The position numbers and the translations under genes were made by a program. The notes below the pieces were generated by a model. That model did not search any database and was not told where the DNA came from. It saw only the letters and a program-made list of their open reading frames with translations. This document shows positions 8,016-16,567 of a stretch of DNA of 64,000 nt, one piece after another. How positions within the stretch are numbered: position 1 is the first letter of the stretch; each line of letters begins with the position of its first letter. This DNA is from Flavobacterium sp. ASW18X. GTDB taxonomy: Bacteria > Bacteroidota > Bacteroidia > Flavobacteriales > Flavobacteriaceae. The stretch lies in assembly GCF_005144745.1 (NCBI RefSeq), contig NZ_SWKK01000003.1, positions 186,001-250,000 on the forward strand, read 5' to 3'.

Positions 8016-9380
8016 ATGAGATACACGTTTTCAAATAAGTTAAAAATAGGTTCTATCATCCTAATGGTAGTTGGAGCACTTTGTTTAGGCATTGGCTTTG
8101 TTTCTGCCCCTAGTACGGTAGACGAGGCAAAAGAAATGGTAGCTTCGGCCCATGGCGATGGTCATGGAAGTGCACATGGTTCAGCAGCGGAACATACTAA
8201 TGATACGCACGGTAACGATCACGATGCTGTTAATGCACATGCTAATACAGAAGCGCATGGTGAAGACCATGGAGCAGCTCATGATGAGCATGTTTTTCAT
8301 CAATTGCAAAATAGACCTTGGTCAGCTTTATATGTGGCAGCATTCTTCTTTTTTATGATTTCTTTAGGAGTGTTGGCTTTTTATGCAATACAAAGAGCAG
8401 CTCAAGCAGGCTGGTCACCTATATTGTTTAGAGTCATGGAAGGGATAACTGCATATTTAGCGCCAGGAGGTATCATTGTTTTTGTTATACTAGCAATGTC
8501 AGTGATGCATTTTAATCATTTATTTACTTGGGCGGATGAAGAGGTCGTTGCTCATGATGCTTTGATTCAAGGAAAAAGCGGTTATTTAAATCCTACTTTC
8601 TTTTTAATAAGGGCTGCAATATTTCTTGCAGGTTGGATTGCGTACCGTTTTTATTCAAAGAAGCTTTCTTTGGCACAGGATGAGGCGGATGATAACAGCA
8701 ATTTTGTGAAAAATTTCAGATTATCAGCAGGTTTCTTGGTCTTTTATTTGGTCACCGAATCTATGATGTCTTGGGACTGGATAATGAGTTTTGATCCACA
8801 CTGGTTTAGTACATTATTTGGCTGGTATGTTTTTGCTAGTATGTTTGTTTCTGGTATTACAACAATTGCCTTAATTACTATTTACCTTAAGTCTAAAGGA
8901 TTATTGGAGCAGGTTAATAATAGTCACATACATGATTTAGCCAAGTTTATGTTTGGTATATCAATTTTCTGGACTTATTTATGGTTTAGTCAATTTATGT
9001 TGATTTGGTATGCAAACATTCCGGAAGAGGCTGTTTATTATATTTCTAGGATTGAGCATTACAAATTGCCTTTCTTTGGTATGCTTGCCCTTAATTTTAT
9101 CTTCCCATTATTAGTATTGATGAATAGTGATTACAAGCGCGTTAACTGGTTTGTAGTTATGGTAGGAATTGTAATTCTATTTGGTCACTATTTAGATGTA
9201 TTTAATATGGTGATGCCGGCAACCGTTGGCGAGAATTGGCATTTTGGTGTTCCGGAAATAGGTGGTATTCTTTTCTTTGCAGGGTTATTCATATTTATTG
9301 TGTTTAATGCTTTAACTAAAGAAGAATTGATGCCTAAACGTAACCCGTTTATAGAAGAGAGTAGACAGTTCCATTATTAA
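8016..9380 (+). CDS. actF: Alternative complex III subunit ActF with a histidine-rich loop
   Basis: Second NrfD-like polytopic subunit of alternative complex III, 454 residues with about ten membrane helices. After the first helix (residues about 10-30), residues 44-92 form a loop very rich in His, Asp and Gly (HGDGHGSAHG, GNDHDAVNAHAN, HGEDHGAAHDEH). It is a probable metal-binding or proton-buffering insertion. The rest follows the family, with MSWDWIMSFDPHWFSTLFGWY and FSQFMLIWYANIPEE segments. It lies in operon between actE and coxB with short spacers. The His-rich loop may be a lineage habit, because CoxA in this operon also starts His-rich. Confidence 0.9.
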   Translation: MRYTFSNKLKIGSIILMVVGALCLGIGFVSAPSTVDEAKEMVASAHGDGHGSAHGSAAEHTNDTHGNDHDAVNAHANTEAHGEDHGAAHDEHVFHQLQNRPWSALYVAAFFFFMISLGVLAFYAIQRAAQAGWSPILFRVMEGITAYLAPGGIIVFVILAMSVMHFNHLFTWADEEVVAHDALIQGKSGYLNPTFFLIRAAIFLAGWIAYRFYSKKLSLAQDEADDNSNFVKNFRLSAGFLVFYLVTESMMSWDWIMSFDPHWFSTLFGWYVFASMFVSGITTIALITIYLKSKGLLEQVNNSHIHDLAKFMFGISIFWTYLWFSQFMLIWYANIPEEAVYYISRIEHYKLPFFGMLALNFIFPLLVLMNSDYKRVNWFVVMVGIVILFGHYLDVFNMVMPATVGENWHFGVPEIGGILFFAGLFIFIVFNALTKEELMPKRNPFIEESRQFHY

Positions 9381-9407
9381 TATTGAGAAAGCGAAAGTAG
9401 TTTAGAA

Positions 9408-10475
9408 ATGACAACATTATTGATATTGACAGTTTTGGTTTTGGTGGCAATTGCCATTTGGCAGATGACCAAAATCTTTGAATTGTCTCAACTAAGAGCA
9501 GATAGTTTAAACGGACAGATAGCTACTGATGAGGATAATAAAAATAACGGATACATGTTATTCGCTTTTTTAATCTTTATCTATGGTATAACTATTTTTA
9601 GTTTTGCTAAATATTACAAGATGTTATTACCAGAAGCCGCTTCTGCGCATGGTGGTAATTATGACACGCTAATGTGGGTTTCTTTTGCTATAATCTTTTT
9701 CGTTCAAACCATAACACAGGCTTTATTGCACTATTTTGGTTACAAGTATCGTGGACAGAAAGGAAGAAAAGCATTGTTTTTCGCGGACAATGATAAATTA
9801 GAATTTATCTGGACAATAATCCCAGTTATTGTGTTGGCAGGACTAATCATTTGGGGTCTGTATTCGTGGACAACAATTATGGATGTTAACGATGAGGATG
9901 ATCCTTTGGTTGTAGAGTTGTATGCTCAGCAGTTTAATTGGACTGCTAGGTACGCTGGTGATGACAATGTACTTGGAGATGCTAGTGTTAGATTGATAGA
10001 TATTGATAGAGCAAATGTTTTAGGGATTGATGAAGCGGATCCAAACGGGCAGGATGATATTATTGTTAAAGAATTGCATTTGCCTGTAGGTAGAAAAGTC
10101 AATTTTTATATGCGATCCCAAGATGTATTGCATTCGGCTTATATGCCACACTTTAGAGCACAAATGAACTGTGTTCCTGGTATGATTACTAAGTTTTCTT
10201 TTACTCCTACTATAACAACAGAAGAGATGAGACAGAATCCAGATGTGGTAGAAAAAGTTAAAAGAACGAATAAGCTTAGAGCAGAGTGGGCTGCTGAAGG
10301 TAAACCAAATACAGACCCTTGGGAGTTCGACTATGTTTTGTTGTGTAACAAAATATGTGGTAAATCTCACTACAATATGCAGATGAAAATTATTGTGGAG
10401 AGTGAAGAAGATTACAACAAGTGGTTAGCAGAGCAGAAAACCTTTGGTGCGTCCATGGCTCCTGCAGCAGAATAG
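9408..10475 (+). CDS. coxB: Cytochrome c oxidase subunit II
   Basis: Copper A subunit of the terminal oxidase, 355 residues. An N-terminal membrane helix (2-19) comes before the two usual subunit II helices (about 45-68 and 85-105, then WTIIPVIVLAGLIIWGLYSW). The periplasmic cupredoxin domain ends in the CuA motif CNKICGKSHYNM (C313, C317, H321, M324). The usual Glu between the cysteines is Lys here. Its side chain is not the ligand in known structures (the backbone carbonyl is), so CuA should be intact. No cytochrome c domain is fused, so ActA or ActE probably donates electrons directly. Confidence 0.93.
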   Translation: MTTLLILTVLVLVAIAIWQMTKIFELSQLRADSLNGQIATDEDNKNNGYMLFAFLIFIYGITIFSFAKYYKMLLPEAASAHGGNYDTLMWVSFAIIFFVQTITQALLHYFGYKYRGQKGRKALFFADNDKLEFIWTIIPVIVLAGLIIWGLYSWTTIMDVNDEDDPLVVELYAQQFNWTARYAGDDNVLGDASVRLIDIDRANVLGIDEADPNGQDDIIVKELHLPVGRKVNFYMRSQDVLHSAYMPHFRAQMNCVPGMITKFSFTPTITTEEMRQNPDVVEKVKRTNKLRAEWAAEGKPNTDPWEFDYVLLCNKICGKSHYNMQMKIIVESEEDYNKWLAEQKTFGASMAPAAE

Positions 10476-10515
10476 ATTAGGCTATAAAAAGAAAATTATA
10501 ATAAAATTATCGATT

Positions 10516-12324
10516 ATGTCAGATACAGGACACGGACACGATGATCACGGTCACCATCACAAGGAGACCTTTATAACAAAGTACATATTTAGTATGGACC
10601 ATAAGATGATTGCTAAGCAATATCTTATCACAGGTCTTATAATGGGGTTCATTGGTATTGCAATGTCTTTATTATTTAGAATGCAGTTGGCTTGGCCTGG
10701 AGAATCGTTTCCAGTTTTTGAGGCGGTTCTTGGTAAATGGGCACCGGAAGGAGTTATGGATGCAGACATTTATCTGGCACTAGTAACTATTCATGGTACC
10801 ATAATGGTATTCTTTGTTTTAACGGCTGGTTTAAGTGGTACTTTTAGTAACCTTCTTATTCCATTGCAAATTGGTGCAAGAGATATGGCTTCTGGATTTT
10901 TGAACATGGTTTCTTACTGGTTGTTCTTTTTATCTTCAGTAATCATGGTTATCTCTTTATTTGTTGAGGCAGGACCTGCAGCAGCAGGTTGGACTATTTA
11001 TCCTCCATTAAGTGCGGTGCCAATGGCACAGCCTGGTTCTGGTATGGGAATGACGCTTTGGTTAGTTTCTATGGCTATCTTTATAGCTTCATCTTTACTG
11101 GGTTCTCTTAATTATGTGGTAACGGTAATAAACTTAAGAACAAAGGGTATGTCTATGACTAGATTACCTTTAACCATTTGGGCGTTCTTTGTAACAGCAA
11201 TCATAGGTATTATTTCATTCCCTGTATTATTATCAGCAGCCTTGTTGTTAATTATGGATAGAAGTTTTGGCACTTCTTTCTTCTTGTCAGACATATTTAT
11301 TCAGGGAGAAGTTTTGCATTACCAAGGGGGTTCTCCAGTATTGTATGAGCATTTATTTTGGTTCTTGGGTCACCCAGAAGTATACATTGTATTGTTGCCT
11401 GCATTGGGTATTACTTCAGAAGTAATGTCTACAAATGCCAGAAAACCAATTTTTGGTTATAGAGCTATGGTAGCTTCAATATTAGCAATAGCCTTTTTGT
11501 CTACTATTGTTTGGGGTCACCATATGTTTATCTCTGGTATGAATCCATTCTTAGGCTCTGTATTTACTTTTACAACATTATTGATTGCCATTCCTTCTGC
11601 GGTAAAGGCATTTAACTATATAACTACCTTGTGGAAAGGTAACTTGCAAATGAATCCGGGAATGTTGTTTTCAATAGGTTTGGTTTCTACGTTTATTACA
11701 GGTGGATTAACAGGAATAATACTAGGGGATAGTACATTAGATATTAATGTTCATGATACCTACTTTGTAGTGGCACACTTTCACCTGGTAATGGGTATTT
11801 CTGCACTCTATGGATTATTTGCTGGTGTTTATCACTGGTTCCCAAAAATGTTTCATGGTAGAATGATGAATAAGAACTTAGGCTATGCTCACTTCTGGAT
11901 TACTGCCGTTTGTGCTTATGGGGTGTTCTTCCCAATGCACTTTGTTGGTATGGCTGGGGTTCCTAGAAGATATTATCAAAATACTGCGTTTCCTATGTTT
12001 GATGAGTTAACAAACGTTCAGGTCTTAATGACGGTGTTTGCAATCGTTGCAGCTTTTGCACAACTTATTTTTGTTTACAATTTTATTAGTAGCATATTTT
12101 ATGGTAAAAAAGGTTCTCAAAATCCTTGGAAATCTAACACTTTAGAATGGACTACTCCTTTAGAGCATATCCATGGTAACTGGCCAGGAGAGATTCCTCA
12201 TGTATATCGTTGGGCTTATGATTATAGTAAGACGTACGAAAATGGTGAATATATAATTCCTGGACAGGATTTTGTTCCACAAACAATTCCTTTACAGGAA
12301 AATGAAGAGGAAATGCACCATTGA
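10516..12324 (+). CDS. coxA: Cytochrome c oxidase subunit I
   Basis: Catalytic haem-copper subunit, 602 residues, A-type. The N-terminus is His-rich (HGHDDHGHHH). Visible active-site features are GHPEVY (H286 and E288: CuB ligand and proton-channel Glu), GHHMF (H335, H336: CuB ligands) and AHFHLV (H421 haem a3, H423 haem a). The K-channel region follows in SGMNPFLG. An in-frame ATG at 10444 lies inside coxB and gives a non-family leader, so 10516 is the start. It is the last gene of the respiratory operon and is followed by a strong hairpin terminator. Confidence 0.95.
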   Translation: MSDTGHGHDDHGHHHKETFITKYIFSMDHKMIAKQYLITGLIMGFIGIAMSLLFRMQLAWPGESFPVFEAVLGKWAPEGVMDADIYLALVTIHGTIMVFFVLTAGLSGTFSNLLIPLQIGARDMASGFLNMVSYWLFFLSSVIMVISLFVEAGPAAAGWTIYPPLSAVPMAQPGSGMGMTLWLVSMAIFIASSLLGSLNYVVTVINLRTKGMSMTRLPLTIWAFFVTAIIGIISFPVLLSAALLLIMDRSFGTSFFLSDIFIQGEVLHYQGGSPVLYEHLFWFLGHPEVYIVLLPALGITSEVMSTNARKPIFGYRAMVASILAIAFLSTIVWGHHMFISGMNPFLGSVFTFTTLLIAIPSAVKAFNYITTLWKGNLQMNPGMLFSIGLVSTFITGGLTGIILGDSTLDINVHDTYFVVAHFHLVMGISALYGLFAGVYHWFPKMFHGRMMNKNLGYAHFWITAVCAYGVFFPMHFVGMAGVPRRYYQNTAFPMFDELTNVQVLMTVFAIVAAFAQLIFVYNFISSIFYGKKGSQNPWKSNTLEWTTPLEHIHGNWPGEIPHVYRWAYDYSKTYENGEYIIPGQDFVPQTIPLQENEEEMHH

Positions 12325-12343
12325 TCTTAGTTATATTAGATAT

Positions 12344-12377
12344 AAAAAAGCCCGTCAATTAGTTTGACGGGTTTTTT
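12344..12377 (+). terminator. Intrinsic terminator after coxA
   Basis: CCCGTCAA (12351-12358) pairs with TTGACGGG (12364-12371) around a five-base loop TTAGT. It is flanked by six A on the left and six T on the right, so the stem can extend and would terminate in either direction. Confidence 0.9.
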
Positions 12378-12461
12378 GTTTGGTACAATTTTAGATTCAT
12401 TGTTACTGTGCGCTTTATTTTGTAATATGCATAGAACTATACACATTAACCATAGAATAGT

Positions 12462-13295
12462 ATGAAAAATTTAAGAGCCTACTCGGTCTGTTTGTTGCTA
12501 CTAACAAGTTATAGCCTTCTTGCACAAAAGAAGCCAAAAATTAAAGGGAATAGAGTGGTAACAGAGGTTTCAGGCGATTTAGAAGCATTTAATACAATTG
12601 AATTGAGAGACGACCTGGAAATCATTTTGAAGAAATCATTTTCCGAAGGGTATAAAATTACCGCAGATGATAATCTAGTCGATATTATAGAAATTGAAGT
12701 GCAAGACAGTTCGTTAGTGATATCGTCTTATTACGATATAAAATCAAGTAAAAAATTGGAGATTGAAATCGGTTTTAAAACGTTGAAATCCATTAGTCAA
12801 AAGTCTGGCAACATAAAGGTGGTAGATAGGGTAAAAACAGATATCATGTACATCAATTTGTTGGGTAATTCTAAATTAGAATTAAATACCTCTGCTATAC
12901 AATTGAATACTACTATGGAGGAAAATAGTTTTGCAAAACTAAATGCAGATGTAGACTCTTTAAATGTATTTTTAAGAGGAAAAGCAGATTTGGAATTAGT
13001 GACTAATGCTGATGGGGCAAGTGTATCGGTTGCAGATTCTTCAGATTTAGACATAGATGGTAGTGCTTCAGAAGTTAGCTTAACGGTTGTAGGTAATGGT
13101 AAATATAAGGGTGAGATGATGGCTATTGCTAATCTAGACTTTGTAGCTAAAGATGATGCGTTTAGTAGAATACATTGCAATACCTTAGTAAATCTAGATT
13201 TGAGTGGTAAGTCTAAAACATTTTTGTATGCTAATCCAGAAATAAGTCTCAATAATTTTATGGACACGGCACAACTACTCAAAAAAGACAATTAA
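12462..13295 (+). CDS. Secreted head-GIN (DUF2807) domain protein
   Basis: Exported protein of 277 residues with a signal peptide ending near SLLAQ. The body matches the DUF2807 'head GIN' pattern: short beta strands repeating every 18-20 residues, rich in Ser, Asp and Leu-Val (ITADDNLVDIIEIEV, LEIEIGFKTLKSIS, LDIDGSASEVSLTVVGNG). That suggests a right-handed beta solenoid. The family is annotated as a putative auto-transporter adhesin, but no function is established. It lies between the coxA terminator and ruvB, with no obvious partner. Confidence 0.72.
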   Translation: MKNLRAYSVCLLLLTSYSLLAQKKPKIKGNRVVTEVSGDLEAFNTIELRDDLEIILKKSFSEGYKITADDNLVDIIEIEVQDSSLVISSYYDIKSSKKLEIEIGFKTLKSISQKSGNIKVVDRVKTDIMYINLLGNSKLELNTSAIQLNTTMEENSFAKLNADVDSLNVFLRGKADLELVTNADGASVSVADSSDLDIDGSASEVSLTVVGNGKYKGEMMAIANLDFVAKDDAFSRIHCNTLVNLDLSGKSKTFLYANPEISLNNFMDTAQLLKKDN

Positions 13296-13297
13296 AG

Positions 13298-13305
13298 TAT
13301 CTTTG
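13298..13305 (+). promoter_or_regulatory. -7 promoter box abutting the ruvB start codon
   Basis: TATCTTTG is an exact TAnnTTTG match that ends six bases before the ruvB ATG at 13311. If used, transcription would begin at about the start codon, giving a leaderless or nearly leaderless mRNA. The box straddles the end of the preceding gene. No TTG is seen at the -33 distance. Confidence 0.4.
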
Positions 13306-13310
13306 TTTTA

Positions 13311-14333
13311 ATGAACGAACATTTAGATCCAACGGCAGAACACTTTTCAAATGAAGAGTTTGATATTGAAAGAGCTTTACGACCGGTAAGCTTTCAGGAT
13401 TTTACTGGACAGGCTCAGGTATTGGAAAATCTAGAGATTTTTGTTAGAGCAGCTAACCAAAGAGGAGAGGCATTGGATCATACGTTATTTCATGGTCCTC
13501 CGGGTCTTGGTAAAACTACTTTAGCGCATATATTGGCTAACGAATTGGGTGTTGGGATTAAGGTAACTTCTGGTCCAGTTTTGGATAAACCAGGAGATTT
13601 AGCAGGCTTGTTAACCAATTTAGATGAGCGTGATGTTTTGTTTATAGATGAAATACATAGGTTAAGTCCCATTGTGGAAGAGTATCTATACTCTGCCATG
13701 GAAGACTATAAAATAGATATCATGCTAGAGACTGGGCCTAATGCAAGAACGGTTCAGATTAATTTAAGTCCGTTTACCTTAGTTGGAGCTACTACTCGTT
13801 CCGGCCTGCTAACGGCTCCCATGCGTGCCCGCTTTGGTATTTCTAGTAGGTTAGAATATTATGATACAGAGTTACTTTCTACTATAGTGGAACGTAGTGC
13901 TCATATATTAAATGTGCCAATAACTAATGAGGCAGCTATTGAAATTGCTGGTAGGAGTAGAGGAACTCCAAGAATTTGTAATGCATTATTACGCAGGGTT
14001 AGGGATTTTGCTCAAATAAAGGGGAACGGTAAGATAGATATAGAAATTTCTAAATTCAGTTTAAAGGCATTAAATGTAGATGCTTTTGGTTTAGATGAGA
14101 TGGATAATAAAATTTTATCTACCATTATAGATAAATTTAAAGGAGGGCCAGTAGGGATAACAACCTTAGCTACAGCTGTGGCGGAAAGTGCTGAGACGAT
14201 TGAAGAGGTTTATGAGCCTTTTTTAATTCAGCAAGGGTTTATTATGAGAACGCCTAGAGGTAGAGAGGTGACTGAGAAGGCTTACCAACATTTAGGAAGA
14301 ATAAAAGGTGGTGTCCAAGGGGGATTATTCTAG
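13311..14333 (+). CDS. ruvB: Holliday junction branch migration ATPase RuvB
   Basis: Hexameric AAA+ motor that drives Holliday junction branch migration together with RuvA (encoded at 21855 in this window). It is 340 residues, the usual length. Features seen are an N-terminal [11 protein letters not shown], Walker [10 protein letters not shown] (about 62-70), Walker B LFIDEIHR (about 107-114), GATTRSGLL, the ARFG segment, and a C-terminal winged helix ([25 protein letters not shown]). Its stop overlaps the GTG start of queG by one base. No ruvC is present in the window. Confidence 0.97.
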   Translation: MNEHLDPTAEHFSNEEFDIERALRPVSFQDFTGQAQVLENLEIFVRAANQRGEALDHTLFHGPPGLGKTTLAHILANELGVGIKVTSGPVLDKPGDLAGLLTNLDERDVLFIDEIHRLSPIVEEYLYSAMEDYKIDIMLETGPNARTVQINLSPFTLVGATTRSGLLTAPMRARFGISSRLEYYDTELLSTIVERSAHILNVPITNEAAIEIAGRSRGTPRICNALLRRVRDFAQIKGNGKIDIEISKFSLKALNVDAFGLDEMDNKILSTIIDKFKGGPVGITTLATAVAESAETIEEVYEPFLIQQGFIMRTPRGREVTEKAYQHLGRIKGGVQGGLF

Positions 14334-15277
14334 TGGCAAGTAAAGAAAAATATACGCAATTAATAAAAGCCGAAGCTAATCGCCTCGGTTTTTTGTCTTG
14401 TGGGATTTCTAAAGCTGGTTTTTTAGAAGAAGAAGCTCCTAGATTAGAAAAATGGCTAAATGCTAATCGGAATGGGCAAATGGGGTATATGGCTAATAAT
14501 TTTGATAAACGCTTGGATCCAACCAAGCTGGTAGATGGAGCTAAGTCGGTCATCAGTTTATTACTTAATTACTATCCAGAGGAAAAACAGCGTGCAGACA
14601 CTTACAAGATTTCAAAATATGCCTATGGTCAAGATTATCATTTTGTAATTAAAGACAAGTTAAAATCCTTATTACAATATATTCAAGAAGAAATAGGAGA
14701 AGTACAGGGACGAGCTTTTGTAGATTCTGCTCCAGTATTAGACAAAGCCTGGGCGGCAAAAAGTGGTTTAGGGTGGATTGGGAAAAATAGCAATCTAATT
14801 ACCCAAAAAGTAGGTAGTTTTTATTTTGTTGCAGAACTAATAATAGATTTGGATTTGGTTTATGACGGTCCTACAACGGACCATTGTGGTAGTTGTACAG
14901 CTTGTATAGATGCTTGTCCTACCAAGGCTATTATAGAACCATATGTGGTAGATGGCAGCAAATGTATATCTTATCTCACTATAGAACTCAAAGAAAGCAT
15001 TCCTACAGAATTTCAAAATAGTATGGATAACTGGATGTTTGGTTGTGATGTATGTCAAGACGTCTGTCCATGGAATAGATTTGCTACACCGCATAAAGAA
15101 GCTGCTTTTCAGCCAAATGATAAATTGCTTTCTCTATCTGAAGAAGAGTGGAAAGAACTAACTCAAGACGTTTTTCAAGAAGTGTTTAGAAAATCTGCTG
15201 TTAAGCGAACTAAATACCAAGGTTTGCTTAGAAACATTAAGTTTCTAGAGGGGTCTGGTAGACTTTCTAATGATTAG
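14333..15277 (+). CDS. queG: Epoxyqueuosine reductase
   Basis: Reduces epoxyqueuosine to queuosine in tRNA, using cobalamin and two [4Fe-4S] clusters. It is 314 residues. The N-terminal cobalamin-binding region holds KYAYGQDYH and [10 protein letters not shown], followed by [10 protein letters not shown]. The ferredoxin motifs are [12 protein letters not shown] and [13 protein letters not shown]. The start is a GTG that shares its G with the ruvB TAG (TAGTG). The next in-frame ATG would delete conserved sequence, so coupled re-initiation at GTG is the best choice. The 3' end overlaps the convergent LacI-family gene by 33 bases. Confidence 0.93.
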   Translation: MASKEKYTQLIKAEANRLGFLSCGISKAGFLEEEAPRLEKWLNANRNGQMGYMANNFDKRLDPTKLVDGAKSVISLLLNYYPEEKQRADTYKISKYAYGQDYHFVIKDKLKSLLQYIQEEIGEVQGRAFVDSAPVLDKAWAAKSGLGWIGKNSNLITQKVGSFYFVAELIIDLDLVYDGPTTDHCGSCTACIDACPTKAIIEPYVVDGSKCISYLTIELKESIPTEFQNSMDNWMFGCDVCQDVCPWNRFATPHKEAAFQPNDKLLSLSEEEWKELTQDVFQEVFRKSAVKRTKYQGLLRNIKFLEGSGRLSND

Positions 15278-16270
15278 CTCTGTGGGCAAATAAATAGTCT
15301 CATGCGCTATTGCCACATTGTTACGTTTGTTAGTCAACTCTGATAACAACATGTTAAACGCAATTTTTCCCATACTTAAACTAGGCTGTGCAACTGTAGT
15401 TAAAGTAGGGGAAGTTACAGAGGATAGAAACCAATTGCTAAACCCTACAATGCTTATGTCTTCTGGTATTCTAATGCCTTGGTCTCTTAATTCTGCCATG
15501 GCACCTACAGCAATCAAATCGGTATTAATAAATATACCATCTATACCTTTTGTAGTATTTAGTAGTTTTTTAATATTCTCTATACCTACTTCAAAAGACA
15601 TTTCATGGCACGGAAAAACATGTTCTTCTTTAAACTCTAAATTGTTTTCCAACAGGGCTTTTTTATACCCTTCAAATCGGTCAATTGCGTTTTGTGAATG
15701 CTGCGGTCCTCTAAAATGCGCAATTTTTTTACATCCTGTTTTAATTAGATGATTGGTAGCTTCAAAAGCTGCTTCTACATCATTAATTAACACTTTAGAG
15801 CATTCTACGTTTTTAGATATTTTATCGAACATCACCACAGGTATATCCAACTTCTGCGCAGCTAGCAAATGTTCTACCTCAATAGTCTCATCAGCTAAAG
15901 CAATCAAAATACCATCTACTTGTTTATCTATTAAGAACTCAGTTACTTGCTTTTCCTTATTGTATTTTTGGTTGGTATGAAGGGTAATTACCACGTATCC
16001 GTGTTTCTCCGCTTCATCTATAATGCCTTTAACTACATTAGAAAAAAACTGATGAACAATTTCTGGTACCACCAAGCCAATGGTCATAGATTGTTGCTTT
16101 CTAAGGTTTACCGCAAAAGAATTGGGTTTGTAATTAAGTCTTTCTGCAGCCGCCTTAACTTTTTCAATGGTTTTTTTACTTACATCTGGGTATCCATTTA
16201 AAGCTTTAGATACCGTGGTCACTGAGATATCTAAGCTAAGCGCTATCTGTTGTAATGTGGTTCTGCTCAT
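15245..16270 (-). CDS. LacI-family transcriptional regulator of sucrose use
   Basis: DNA-binding repressor of 341 residues. The N-terminal helix-turn-helix ([20 protein letters not shown]) and hinge ([15 protein letters not shown]) precede a periplasmic-binding-protein-like sensor domain from [12 protein letters not shown] on. It faces the sucrose phosphorylase and transporter genes across a 297-base spacer with two CG-centred palindromes typical of LacI operators. I infer that it controls that pair and itself, with sucrose or a derivative as a plausible effector. Its 3' end overlaps queG by 33 bases tail to tail, with no terminator between them. Confidence 0.88.
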   Translation of the reverse strand: MSRTTLQQIALSLDISVTTVSKALNGYPDVSKKTIEKVKAAAERLNYKPNSFAVNLRKQQSMTIGLVVPEIVHQFFSNVVKGIIDEAEKHGYVVITLHTNQKYNKEKQVTEFLIDKQVDGILIALADETIEVEHLLAAQKLDIPVVMFDKISKNVECSKVLINDVEAAFEATNHLIKTGCKKIAHFRGPQHSQNAIDRFEGYKKALLENNLEFKEEHVFPCHEMSFEVGIENIKKLLNTTKGIDGIFINTDLIAVGAMAELRDQGIRIPEDISIVGFSNWFLSSVTSPTLTTVAQPSLSMGKIAFNMLLSELTNKRNNVAIAHETIYLPTELIIRKSTRPL

Positions 16271-16292
16271 AAGTATTTTATGTTAAAAAAAA

Positions 16293-16304
16293 TATAACGT
16301 TATA
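16293..16304. promoter_or_regulatory. Candidate LacI-type operator, proximal
   Basis: TATAACGTTATA is a perfect 12-base palindrome centred on CG. It overlaps the downstream edge of a minus-strand -7-like TATCTTTA (16303-16310) that would drive the regulator gene, so binding here would repress the regulator's own transcription. Confidence 0.55.
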
Positions 16305-16310
16305 AAGATA
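16303..16310 (-). promoter_or_regulatory. Candidate -7 box for the LacI-family gene
   Basis: The minus strand reads TATCTTTA, seven of eight matches to TAnnTTTG. It predicts a start site around 16297, inside the proximal palindrome, with a leader of about 27 bases. Confidence 0.35.
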
Positions 16311-16332
16311 CAAATCAGTTTGTACAAAAACG

Positions 16333-16342
16333 AAAACGTTTT
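16333..16342. promoter_or_regulatory. Candidate LacI-type operator, distal
   Basis: AAAACGTTTT is a perfect palindrome with the same CG centre. It lies about 39 bases from the proximal operator and 36 bases upstream of the plus-strand TATTTTAG box at 16379. It could therefore serve the rightward sucrose promoter. Confidence 0.5.
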
Positions 16343-16378
16343 AGTGTTAAATTTTATTAAAATTAAAAAATCATGTTC

Positions 16379-16386
16379 TATTTTAG
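16379..16386 (+). promoter_or_regulatory. Candidate -7 box for the sucrose phosphorylase transcript
   Basis: TATTTTAG matches TAnnTTTG at seven of eight positions and would start a transcript near 16392. That is just before the two hairpins at 16400-16515, giving a long structured leader before the ATG at 16568. No strong -33 element is visible. Confidence 0.3.
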
Positions 16387-16399
16387 CCCTGCGTTGTTT

Positions 16400-16442
16400 A
16401 AAAAATGGCACATATATGTATTGGTCACATAGCCATTTTTTT
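16400..16442 (+). terminator. Hairpin 1 of a twin structured leader
   Basis: AAAAAATGGC (16400-16409) pairs with GCCATTTTTT (16432-16441). An inner stem TATGT/ACATA (16415-16419 with 16427-16431) closes a loop containing ATTGGTC. A run of seven T follows the stem, and the left arm is A-rich, so the structure is terminator-like on both strands. The 10-mer GTATTGGTCA occupies 16418-16427. Confidence 0.55.
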
Positions 16443-16464
16443 GCAGTGGTTTAAGTATTTATGA
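16405..16464 (+). CDS. Possible 19-residue leader peptide
   Basis: ATG at 16405 opens a 19-codon frame (MAHICIGHIAIFLQWFKYL) that spans hairpin 1 and stops with TGA at 16462-16464, ten bases before hairpin 2. The arrangement resembles a leader peptide whose translation could disturb hairpin 1. Nothing else supports expression, and short frames like this arise by chance. Confidence 0.2.
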   Translation: MAHICIGHIAIFLQWFKYL

Positions 16465-16473
16465 GTCTGTTTT

Positions 16474-16515
16474 AAAGAGTGGGAGTATTGGTCAAGTCTC
16501 CCACTCTTTGTTTTT
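16474..16515 (+). terminator. Hairpin 2 of a twin structured leader, intrinsic terminator-like
   Basis: AAAGAGTGGGAG (16474-16485) is perfectly complementary to CTCCCACTCTTT (16498-16509) around a 12-base loop, followed by GTTTTT. The loop begins TATTGGTCA, so the same GTATTGGTCA 10-mer as in hairpin 1 recurs at 16485-16494. It lies 53 bases before the sucrose phosphorylase ATG, in the position of an attenuator. Confidence 0.65.
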
Positions 16516-16567
16516 AGACGTTTCCTCCAGAATAACTTTATATAATTATCAAAAATATTATTTGTCC

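Noticed and set aside
10343-10378. Loss of the Glu in the CuA motif of subunit II
   Set aside because: The ligand from that position is a backbone carbonyl; Cys, Cys, His and Met are all present, so CuA should be intact.
12797-13291. Long open frame antisense to the DUF2807 gene (164 codons)
   Set aside because: Its composition is a Ser/Leu-rich mirror of the sense repeats and it has no promoter or family features; the sense frame has a signal peptide and domain pattern.
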